A stretch of DNA of 56,496 nt from contig CANRNR010000012.1 of assembly GCA_947632035.1 (NCBI GenBank), positions 1-56,496 on the forward strand, written 5' to 3'. Position 1 is the stretch's first letter; each line of letters begins with the position of its first letter. Both the position numbers and the translations under genes were made by a program. This DNA is from an uncultured Clostridia bacterium. Its GTDB lineage: Bacteria > Bacillota > Clostridia > TANB77 > CAG-508. Below the pieces are notes generated by a model that was given only the letters and a program-made list of their open reading frames with translations, did not search any database and had not been told where the DNA came from. This document shows positions 9,301 to 15,719 of the stretch, in pieces.

Positions 9301-9416
9301 TAAACTTCCTCCATTTTAAAATTTGCAATTGAGTGTTGCAAATTTTATACCTTTTTAATTTATATCATACATTTACTATTAATTTAACCATTTCCAAACT
9401 TTTTGCCTTTGTCATA

Positions 9417-9752
9417 TTAATACCAATATGCTAATTTTAAAAATGAATTAATTAACTTTGCTTGTTCTTCCAAATCTTCGCTTTTTTCATCATTAAATCT
9501 TTGAGCTACAATATTTCTAGATTGCAAAGTCCATAAAAAAGCTTTAAATTTTGGAAATCGTTTTATATTATTTTGCATATAATTTAATAAATTACATAAA
9601 CTTTTGTATAAATCACTATTTTTTTGTTTTTCTTTTTCAAATTTTTCAGGATTTGTTATCAATTCAAATGGTTTTGTAATATTTAATCTGTAATTCTCAT
9701 TCTCAAATGTTTTTATAAAATTTTCATAACTTTCACAAAAAATTCTATACAT
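9417..9752 (-). CDS. Hypothetical protein, 111 residues
   Basis: Start MYRIFCESYENFIKTF, preceded by AAGGAGAAGTATA. The product is small, charged and mostly helical, with a conserved-looking PKFKAFLWTLQSRNIVAQRF segment; I do not recognise the family. Immediately upstream on the same strand lies an open stretch of about 30 codons (9745-9840) whose last bases overlap this start. It has no ATG, GTG or TTG, so it is probably the remnant of a preceding gene. The neighbouring YhcG-family gene is on the same strand 116 bases downstream. A function cannot be stated. Confidence 0.65.
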   Translation of the reverse strand: MYRIFCESYENFIKTFENENYRLNITKPFELITNPEKFEKEKQKNSDLYKSLCNLLNYMQNNIKRFPKFKAFLWTLQSRNIVAQRFNDEKSEDLEEQAKLINSFLKLAYWY

Positions 9753-9901
9753 TATACTTCTCCTTAAAAATCTTTAATTTTTCTTCAAACTCTTTTTTCT
9801 TACTTTCAAATAAATCTTCTCTAATTATATTTACCTCTTTCTATCAATTTATCTATATTTTAACCGAAAATATATAAAAACTCAATATTTTATGATTATT
9901 T

Positions 9902-9918
9902 TTCTACTATATGTAGAA
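9902..9918. promoter_or_regulatory. Operator-like palindrome upstream of the 10.0-kb gene
   Basis: TTCTAC-TATAT-GTAGAA is a perfect 6-bp inverted repeat with a 5-base centre, ending 19 bases before the -35 box of the adjacent plus-strand promoter. It has the shape of a regulator-binding site; no regulator is visible nearby. Confidence 0.4.
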
Positions 9919-9937
9919 TAATTTTTAAAGTTTTTTA

Positions 9938-9966
9938 TTGTATAAATTATTTTTTAATAGTACAAT
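9938..9966 (+). promoter_or_regulatory. Probable promoter for the membrane-anchored unknown gene
   Basis: TTGTAT (9938-9943), a 17-base spacer and TACAAT (9961-9966) precede the ATG at 10000 by about 33 bases. AAAGGTGA serves as the ribosome site. Confidence 0.6.
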
Positions 9967-9999
9967 AATATAAATTATAAGAAAAAAGGTGACACAAAT

Positions 10000-10638
10000 A
10001 TGGAAGAAAAAAATAGTATAAAAATAAATTTAATTACAATATTTTTAATTATATCTTTAATGATAAATTTTATAATAGGATTTTTTATTTATAAATTATA
10101 TAATGATAAACAAATAGTCGATAGTAAATTAACAGATTTAAACAATAAAGTAGATAAATTAGAAAATGTAGTAGATAATTTACAATCAACTGAAACATTA
10201 ACTACTAAGGAAGATTATGAGACAATTGATATAAATAATTATATTTTCGAATTAGATAGTAAAGATAAATATATAATTGTAACTGATTCTAAATGGTTAA
10301 CTATGCTAAATGATGGTGGTAGTAATACCAGTATTTATTATCAAATAGACTTAGATAATAATATTATTAGTAAAGTTCAAGAAGATTATAAGGCTAACTT
10401 ATTAGAAGGTACTCCTAGTACAAAAACAAATGTAATTTATATTAAAAAAATAGATACTAATATTCAAAAAGAAGTAAGAGCTTTATTGACTGAAATAATC
10501 TCAAAAGAGGATATTAATGACTCTAATAATTATCATCCATTTACAATTTCAACCTTAAATACTGAAAAAGTAATATATAACAAAAATACTATCGAAAGTA
10601 TCAATGTACTTTTGAAAAAAATGGATGAATTAAAATAA
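10000..10638 (+). CDS. Membrane-anchored protein with coiled coil, unknown function
   Basis: 212 residues. A single hydrophobic segment at residues ~10-33 (LITIFLIISLMINFIIGFFI) is followed by a short coiled coil (~38-62, KLTDLNNKVDKLENVVDNL). A C-terminal globular domain of ~140 residues contains KYIIVTDSKWLTMLNDGGSN. There is no lipobox or clear signal-peptidase site, so an uncleaved anchor with the domain outside is likely. This is the only plus-strand gene between 1 and 11.9 kb and has its own promoter, upstream palindrome and terminator. Family not recognised. Confidence 0.75.
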   Translation: MEEKNSIKINLITIFLIISLMINFIIGFFIYKLYNDKQIVDSKLTDLNNKVDKLENVVDNLQSTETLTTKEDYETIDINNYIFELDSKDKYIIVTDSKWLTMLNDGGSNTSIYYQIDLDNNIISKVQEDYKANLLEGTPSTKTNVIYIKKIDTNIQKEVRALLTEIISKEDINDSNNYHPFTISTLNTEKVIYNKNTIESINVLLKKMDELK

Positions 10639-10645
10639 TAAAACT

Positions 10646-10695
10646 AAAATAAGACGTTTTTATTGACAGACGCCTTATTTTAATTTTATTTTTTT
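10646..10695 (+). terminator. Terminator, probably bidirectional
   Basis: AAAATAAG (10646-10653) pairs with CTTATTTT (10674-10681), extended by an inner CG/CG pair, and is followed by a T-rich run on the plus strand. The A-rich 5' side would also serve the converging methyltransferase gene. Confidence 0.7.
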
Positions 10696-10765
10696 CCTAA
10701 ATTTTCTTTAACTCCTTTACATATTTTTCATTTGTCAAACTCAACATAATTTTTGATGCAACAGT

Positions 10766-11590
10766 TTATATTTTAATAACAGTTACTATTGCATTTTCTA
10801 ATAATTCATTATACTCTTCTTTCGCAACACCTAATATTTCAAATGATTTTAACTGTTCTTTCATCTCAATAAATCTGTGAATCTCTATGTTTTTAAATCC
10901 TATTTTCATCATAAATTCTTTTATATGTTCTATATCACTAAATCTATCTTGCAAATCATTTCTTGAAGTAACTTGATTTAAATTTTTATTAAAATCTGGT
11001 AAGCATACATTTTGCTTTTCTATAAACTTTTTAGGTGTAACATCGCAAGTAATCCATACCCCATTGAATTTCTTTAATACATTATAAATATTCTTTGCAA
11101 CAATTTCCTTTTCTTCAAATGTTAAGTATCTAAGTAAGCCTTCATTTATTATTGCTACTTCTCTATCTTTGTTAAGAAACTCTTCACATTTTTCAAAATC
11201 TTCATAGTTTAATGCATTACCACTTGTTATATGTAAATTATTTGGAATACTAGCAATATCTTTTAGTAATTTAACTTTATTTTTAGCCACTTCCTCTAAA
11301 TCCATTTCAATATACTCATATCCCTTTTCGGCATATATTAAACCCCTTGAAGAATATCCAGCTGCAATTTCAACTACTTGTTTTATATTTAAATCATCAA
11401 GTATTTTATTAGTTAGCTTATACCTTGCTTCTATTTCCGGTGCTAATAATTTATTTAATTTCACATCATTATTTTTACAATTTTTCTGTAACCATTGATA
11501 TATTTCTTTTTCATAAGGTATGTCTGTAAATATTCTTGGATAAGAAGTAACAATTGCTGTTGGACTAATACTTTCAAAATTATCTAACAT
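10766..11590 (-). CDS. LCM-family (leucine carboxyl methyltransferase-like) SAM-dependent methyltransferase
   Basis: 274 residues. The N-terminus SPTAIVTSYPRIFTDIPYEKE and the SAM-binding strand VVEIAAGYSSRGLIYAEKGY, followed by an acidic YIEMDLEEV, match the LCM/PPM-like O-methyltransferase family. AIINEGLLRYLTFEE is the second conserved block. The substrate is unknown; bacterial members act on small acids or natural products. The start has AAAGGAATTAATT before ATG, and this ribosome site overlaps the end of an SDR remnant, so the two were probably once an operon. After the stop the same frame stays open for 22 more codons, perhaps a decayed extension. Confidence 0.8.
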   Translation of the reverse strand: MLDNFESISPTAIVTSYPRIFTDIPYEKEIYQWLQKNCKNNDVKLNKLLAPEIEARYKLTNKILDDLNIKQVVEIAAGYSSRGLIYAEKGYEYIEMDLEEVAKNKVKLLKDIASIPNNLHITSGNALNYEDFEKCEEFLNKDREVAIINEGLLRYLTFEEKEIVAKNIYNVLKKFNGVWITCDVTPKKFIEKQNVCLPDFNKNLNQVTSRNDLQDRFSDIEHIKEFMMKIGFKNIEIHRFIEMKEQLKSFEILGVAKEEYNELLENAIVTVIKI

Positions 11591-11592
11591 AA

Positions 11593-11757
11593 TTAATTCC
11601 TTTCAATTATAATATCTGCAACTGTCAAATTAGTATCATTTGTAACATTATCTATAATTGTTTTAGCTACATCTTCTGGTTTCATAAAAGTAGCTTGTTT
11701 TTCTTCAGATACATAATCTATACTATTTTTATAAAATTCTGTATTTATAATTATATT
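11593..11757 (-). pseudogene. Remnant of a short-chain dehydrogenase/reductase (C-terminus only)
   Basis: An open stretch of about 50 codons ends at TAA (11593-11595) and has no start. Its translation contains NTEFYKNSIDYV, then FMKPEDVAKTIIDNV and the final LTVADIIIERN. This is the usual SDR C-terminal pattern (x-N-T-E-F, KPEDVA, T-V-x-D-I-I-I). Upstream it runs into a stop at 11758-11760 and no Rossmann portion remains. The break lies a little before the promoter of the nucleotidyltransferase/SerRS island, so arrival of that island may have truncated it. Confidence 0.75.
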
Positions 11758-11910
11758 TCATAGTTTGATTCTATAATTATAATTTAACATAAGCTTTTAG
11801 TTTTTGCAAGCAATATATAAATCTTATTTTTACACAATCTTCTAGATATTATTTAACTTTTATAGCTAATTTATATTTTTTATATCTCTGGATTTAATTT
11901 CCTAAAATAA

Positions 11911-11939
11911 TTGACTTTATTGGTATTTTATGGTATTAT
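11911..11939 (+). promoter_or_regulatory. Strong promoter of the nucleotidyltransferase/SerRS island
   Basis: TTGACT (11911-11916), exactly 17 bases, then TATTAT (11934-11939). Transcription is expected to begin near 11946. Confidence 0.75.
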
Positions 11940-11941
11940 GT

Positions 11942-11969
11942 AAATATGATGTTTTATAATATCATATTT
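11942..11969 (+). promoter_or_regulatory. Inverted repeat over the predicted transcription start
   Basis: AAATATGAT (11942-11950) and ATCATATTT (11961-11969) form a 9-bp inverted repeat directly followed by further T residues. Because it overlaps the predicted start point it may be an operator. If transcription starts earlier it would act as an attenuator-like terminator. A second short hairpin, CCCT...AGGG, follows at about 11976-11990. Confidence 0.45.
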
Positions 11970-12011
11970 TTTATTCCCTGCTGTTGTAGGGGAACATGGG
12001 GTGCACATTGA
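11946..12011 (+). CDS. Possible 21-codon leader peptide (tentative)
   Basis: A frame opening ATG ATG at the predicted transcription start encodes a 21-residue peptide with a hydrophobic front (MMFYNIIFFIP), three consecutive Cys codons and a WGAH end, stopping 26 bases before the nucleotidyltransferase start. There is no Shine-Dalgarno sequence, so it would have to be translated as a leaderless message. Leader peptides are common before resistance genes, but this could be a chance ORF. Confidence 0.25.
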   Translation: MMFYNIIFFIPCCCRGTWGAH

Positions 12012-12037
12012 AAACTTAATAGAAAGGTGGTTATTTT

Positions 12038-12985
12038 ATGACTGTCCAACAAAAACAAATTCGTAACTGGTTAGATGACTTAGTAAAGGCTTTTTCTACA
12101 AGCTCTATAAGTCAAATGAGTTGTTTTCGGCAATTTATCGTAACTGGTAGCTATGCTGACTGGCTCAAAAATCCTGATGGTGTTTCTTGTCCAAGTTGGA
12201 ACGCATTACCTGACATTAATCTTTATGTTTTGGTATCCGGCTCGGAAGAAGAACAAATCGAGGCTGAATATGAACTTGGGCTTTTGTATCAGTCTATGAT
12301 GCGAGAACACAAAGAAGTTAATCTTCTTTTGGATTTACATCCTTTTTCTCGCTCTGTCGGTACAATTGTTCCTGACTGTTTGAATCTTCAGCTGACATCC
12401 AGAATTATCAATATGAAAGATACAAGTAAGTATCCTGACTATTGTTGGTATGGATGGAAGTCCAACTACTTTGTTCTCTACATTAATGGAGAGGATGAAT
12501 TAGAAAAACTTGAAGTTTCTTCTCCTAAAAGGGACTTGGCTTGGCTGAAACACATGCACATGGCTTTTGCTTCTTATAGCAATGTAATGCATATGGTAGC
12601 TTTATCTTCTATTTCGGCAGATTCATTGGAAATTTTTGATGAGGCTTATCGCTATTGCAAAGAAGTCATGAAAGACGGTATCAGTCTTGGGATTCCGATC
12701 TCTACTGATGAGAACTTCAACTATTCCATCATCAAAAAATGGAAAGACAAATGTGACAAATTTTATGGGGAATATTATGGTCCTCATGAAAAATCCATCG
12801 TGGAACGAATTTTGGCAATTGAAAAAGATTATTTCAGTTACCGAAACGAAACCTGCGCAAGACAGCTTTTGAGTGATTTCTTTACATTGAAGAACTATGT
12901 TTATAGCAAGGGATTTATGTCAAGAATATCTGAAGTTCAAAAGTTGCAAAACGATTCACTTGTGTCACTTCCGTTGTGGTACTAA
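12038..12985 (+). CDS. Nucleotidyltransferase-like protein paired with a SerRS
   Basis: 315 residues. FIVTGSYADWL followed by LPDINLYVLV and, further on, VNLLLDLHPF resembles the nucleotidyltransferase core (G-S, D-x-[D/E/N], third Asp). Here the second acidic position is Asn and the spacing between G-S and D-x-N is longer than usual, so activity is uncertain. The rest is helical and ends SLVSLPLWY. The ribosome site is GAAAGGTGG before the ATG. Codon use and base composition are clearly less AT-rich than in flanking genes, a sign of transfer. It ends 19 bases before the SerRS start, so the two are cotranscribed. A role in resistance or modification of an aminoacyl or nucleotide antibiotic is inference. 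Confidence 0.6.
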   Translation: MTVQQKQIRNWLDDLVKAFSTSSISQMSCFRQFIVTGSYADWLKNPDGVSCPSWNALPDINLYVLVSGSEEEQIEAEYELGLLYQSMMREHKEVNLLLDLHPFSRSVGTIVPDCLNLQLTSRIINMKDTSKYPDYCWYGWKSNYFVLYINGEDELEKLEVSSPKRDLAWLKHMHMAFASYSNVMHMVALSSISADSLEIFDEAYRYCKEVMKDGISLGIPISTDENFNYSIIKKWKDKCDKFYGEYYGPHEKSIVERILAIEKDYFSYRNETCARQLLSDFFTLKNYVYSKGFMSRISEVQKLQNDSLVSLPLWY

Positions 12986-13004
12986 AAGAGAAAGGATGAT
13001 AATA

Positions 13005-14270
13005 ATGATTGATATTAAACAAATTCAGAGTGATCCTATCGGTATGTCCAAAAAAATGGCTGATAAAGGAGTTACAATTGATTTTACAGAACTCCTTGAA
13101 AAAAATGCAGAGAAAAATCGGCTGATAGCTGAAATTGATGCTCTGCGTAACCGTCGAAAGACACTCAGCAAAAAAATTGGTATTGCTATCAAAAATGGCA
13201 ATCCAGTAGATGCGATGCAGGATGAAGTAAGTGAAGTAAATGCAAAAATTAAAGAGAATGAACTTCTCATCGAAGAAGTTGCAAATTACATTCAGACAGT
13301 TTTGCTTGAACTTCCTAATCCCCCTGCAGATGGTGTTGTAGCTGGTGGCAAAGAAAACAATCAGGTGGTCAAAGTCTATGGTGAAAAACCTATTTTTGAC
13401 TTCACACCTAAAAACCATGTAGATTTGGCAGAATCTCTTGATCTTATTGATTACAAGAGAGGCGTCAAGTTAAGTGGCTCTGGCTACTGGTGTTATACAA
13501 GAGTTGGTGCTATGCTTGAATGGGCATTGCTCAACTACTTTATTGAAAACCATATCGCAGATGGTTATGAAATGCTCTTCTTGCCCCACATTCTGAATCA
13601 GGAATGTGGTCTGGTAGCAGGACAATTTCCAAAGTTCTTTGATGAAGTCTATTATTTGGACAACACCAGAGATAAGTTTATTCTGCCTACTGCTGAAACT
13701 GCATTGGTAAATCTTCATCGTGATGAAATTCTCTCCGAGAATGATTTACCCAGAAGATACTTTGCATTTACTCCTTGCTATCGTAAAGAAGCAGGAAGTA
13801 GCAGAGCAGAAGAAAGAGGAATGATTAGAGGACATCAATTCAACAAGGTAGAACTTGTTCAATATGCTCATCCTGATCATTCTATGGAATCTTTGGAAGA
13901 AATGCTGAATAAGGCAGAAAAACTGGTTTCCGGATTAGGTCTGCACTATCGTGTTTCTAAACTCGCTGCACAAGACTGTAGTTGGGCTATGGCAACAACA
14001 TTTGATGTCGAAGTCTGGATTCCTAGCATGGGTATTTACAAAGAAGTAAGTTCTGTATCCAATGCTTTCGATTACCAGGCAAGACGTGGAAATGTTCGTT
14101 TCAGAGATGACGTGACAGGAAAAACTCGTTTTGTCCACACTCTCAATGCTTCTGGTCTTGCAACTAGCCGTATCTTCCCTGCAATTTTGGAACAGTTCCA
14201 GCAGGAAGATGGAAGCGTAAAAGTTCCCGATGTATTGAAAAAGTGGTTACCTATCAACTATATCAAATAA
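13005..14270 (+). CDS. serS: Seryl-tRNA synthetase, probable additional (resistance-type) copy
   Basis: 421 residues, class II synthetase charging tRNA-Ser. The N-terminal coiled-coil arm covers ~30-100. Motif 2 is FTPCYRKEAGSSRAEERGMI with RGHQFNKVE. The serine-site TAET precedes it (LPTAETALVN), and motif 3 is LNASGLATSRIFPAILEQFQ. The usual motif 3 reads LNGSGLAVGR, so the active-site rim differs. The start ATG at 13005 follows AAAGG by nine bases; the longer frame from 12897 is rejected because it overlaps the upstream gene and lacks a ribosome site. It belongs to a two-gene island with its own promoter and terminator and atypical composition. A housekeeping copy probably exists elsewhere. 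Insensitive SerRS copies are known to protect against SerRS inhibitors such as albomycin; that role here is inferred. Confidence 0.9.
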   Translation: MIDIKQIQSDPIGMSKKMADKGVTIDFTELLEKNAEKNRLIAEIDALRNRRKTLSKKIGIAIKNGNPVDAMQDEVSEVNAKIKENELLIEEVANYIQTVLLELPNPPADGVVAGGKENNQVVKVYGEKPIFDFTPKNHVDLAESLDLIDYKRGVKLSGSGYWCYTRVGAMLEWALLNYFIENHIADGYEMLFLPHILNQECGLVAGQFPKFFDEVYYLDNTRDKFILPTAETALVNLHRDEILSENDLPRRYFAFTPCYRKEAGSSRAEERGMIRGHQFNKVELVQYAHPDHSMESLEEMLNKAEKLVSGLGLHYRVSKLAAQDCSWAMATTFDVEVWIPSMGIYKEVSSVSNAFDYQARRGNVRFRDDVTGKTRFVHTLNASGLATSRIFPAILEQFQQEDGSVKVPDVLKKWLPINYIK

Positions 14271-14287
14271 TTGTGTACCCTTAATAA

Positions 14288-14336
14288 AGGAAAGGTGGTA
14301 GAGATAATTCTCTGCCACCTTTCCTATTTTTGTTTT
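14288..14336 (+). terminator. Strong rho-independent terminator of the SerRS island
   Basis: AGGAAAGGTGG (14288-14298) pairs with CCACCTTTCCT (14315-14325), with AGAGA/TCTCT pairs inside, followed by ATTTTTGTTTT. Its 3' arm overlaps the stop codon of the converging M20 peptidase gene. Confidence 0.92.
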
Positions 14337-15451
14337 AAAAATTTATATATTACTTTTTCATATTTTTCTAATTGTTCAATTTCTATAAATTCATTAGGCA
14401 AATGTGCTTGTTTTAGACTTCCAGGTCCAAACACACATGATTTTATTTTTAATATATTATAAATAAATCCTGCATCAGAAGAAGCACAAAATATACTTTC
14501 ATCTTCTTTTGAAAATTCCAACAAATTATTTAATAAATTAGATTCACACCAAAAACTATCAATTCCTCCACTTTCAAATAAGTCAGTAGTTATTTTACAA
14601 CCATTTTTTAGATTTTTATTAAATCGTTCTGTAATATCTTTTATTTCTTTTACATAATCTGCAAAATTATCTTTTGGCATTACTCTAGTTCCCCAATATA
14701 AAGTACACTCTGTTGGAATTGTTCCACTACTTGTACCATTTTCATATCTTCCTATATTAATGAATGGTTGTGAATCATTTTTATTTTCTCTTTTCAATAT
14801 TATCCATTCTTTCAATTTTTCTATATAATTTTGTGCAATTTCAAAAGGATTAATTTTTCCCTCTGGTAATCCAGTATGCCCTCCTATTCCTACTATATGG
14901 CTCTTAAAAAACATATTTCCCATTTGCTTTTTACATACTCTACATTCTGTAGGCTCCATAACAATTGCTATATCTCCATTGAGTAATTTATTTTCGCAAA
15001 TTGGAATAGTTCCATATAAACTAGTATTTTCCTCATCACATACCAAATTTATAATAATTGTTCCTTTACCTGAATTTTCTTCTATGACTTTGAATATTGC
15101 CGATAATGCTCCTGCTATTCCACCTTTCATATCACAAGCACCTAATCCATATATTTTACCATCATTTATAGTCGCCTCAAATGGATTTGTTTTCCATACA
15201 TTTACTTTTTCTCCATTTTCTGATGGCATTGTATCCATATGTCCATTAAAAATAATTGTAGGTCCTTCTACATCAAATTTATATGTTGCTACAATATTAG
15301 GTCTATCTTTTGAATATTCATATGTTTTTACATCAAAATTATATTTATATAGCAGATTAATTAAATAATCTGCTATATTTTTTTCCTTATTGATATCAAT
15401 TTGACTTGGTATAGATATTAAATCTTTTAGTATATCAATCGCTAAACTCAT
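14324..15451 (-). CDS. M20 family metallopeptidase (ArgE/DapE-like)
   Basis: 375 residues. Zinc-site motifs are in order: FNGHMDTMPSE, YGLGACDMKGGIAGAL, VCDEENTSLYG, AIVMEPTECRV and the C-terminal GPGSLKQAHLPNEFIE. The dimerisation segment GGHTGLPEGKINPFE is present. Such enzymes hydrolyse N-acyl or peptide bonds of small amino-acid derivatives in the cytoplasm. The start at 15451 is set by GGAGGAG seven bases upstream; the longer frame to 15553 would run deep into the ferredoxin gene. It overlaps that gene by 17 bases and is the last gene of the seven-gene operon, suggesting a deacylation or product-release step. Confidence 0.9.
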   Translation of the reverse strand: MSLAIDILKDLISIPSQIDINKEKNIADYLINLLYKYNFDVKTYEYSKDRPNIVATYKFDVEGPTIIFNGHMDTMPSENGEKVNVWKTNPFEATINDGKIYGLGACDMKGGIAGALSAIFKVIEENSGKGTIIINLVCDEENTSLYGTIPICENKLLNGDIAIVMEPTECRVCKKQMGNMFFKSHIVGIGGHTGLPEGKINPFEIAQNYIEKLKEWIILKRENKNDSQPFINIGRYENGTSSGTIPTECTLYWGTRVMPKDNFADYVKEIKDITERFNKNLKNGCKITTDLFESGGIDSFWCESNLLNNLLEFSKEDESIFCASSDAGFIYNILKIKSCVFGPGSLKQAHLPNEFIEIEQLEKYEKVIYKFLKQK

Positions 15452-15719
15452 TAAAAATCTCCTCCAAATTTTCTTTTTTAAAACCTTCTCTGAAATTAAT
15501 TTTAGCTGGACAAACGTCTTCACAAGGAAAATCACAGTCTTTACATTTATCAAAATCAGATAAATCTATTTTTTTCTTATTTTCATAAGCATATTTGATA
15601 TTTCTTATCTTTCCTCTTGGAGATTTTGTTTCTTTTTGAGCCTCTTGATACTGTGGGCAACCTTTAACACAAGATCCACAGTTTAAGCATTTTAGCAACT
15701 CATTAATATTCATATTCAT
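15435..15719 (-). CDS. Two-[4Fe-4S] ferredoxin-like subunit (GlcF N-terminal type)
   Basis: 94 residues with two cluster motifs, CLNCGSCVKGCP near residue 10 and CKDCDFPCEDVCP near residue 65. This matches the N-terminal iron-sulfur domain of glycolate oxidase subunit GlcF, but the two CCG (heterodisulfide-reductase-like) domains that follow in GlcF are absent. The start at 15719 lies six bases after AGGAG; an ATG at 15725 is too close. The gene overlaps the end of the GlcDE-type flavoprotein gene by 17 bases, so the two products very likely form a complex that passes electrons from the flavin. Confidence 0.85.
   Translation of the reverse strand: MNMNINELLKCLNCGSCVKGCPQYQEAQKETKSPRGKIRNIKYAYENKKKIDLSDFDKCKDCDFPCEDVCPAKINFREGFKKENLEEIFNEFSD

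Noticed and set aside
11760-12037. T-box leader before the SerRS island
   Set aside because: The conserved AGGGTGG-x-ACC T-box sequence is absent; only short hairpins are present.
12897-13004. N-terminal extension of the SerRS frame beginning at 12897
   Set aside because: It overlaps the nucleotidyltransferase gene, lacks a ribosome site and is not part of the SerRS family; AAAGG before 13005 fixes the start.
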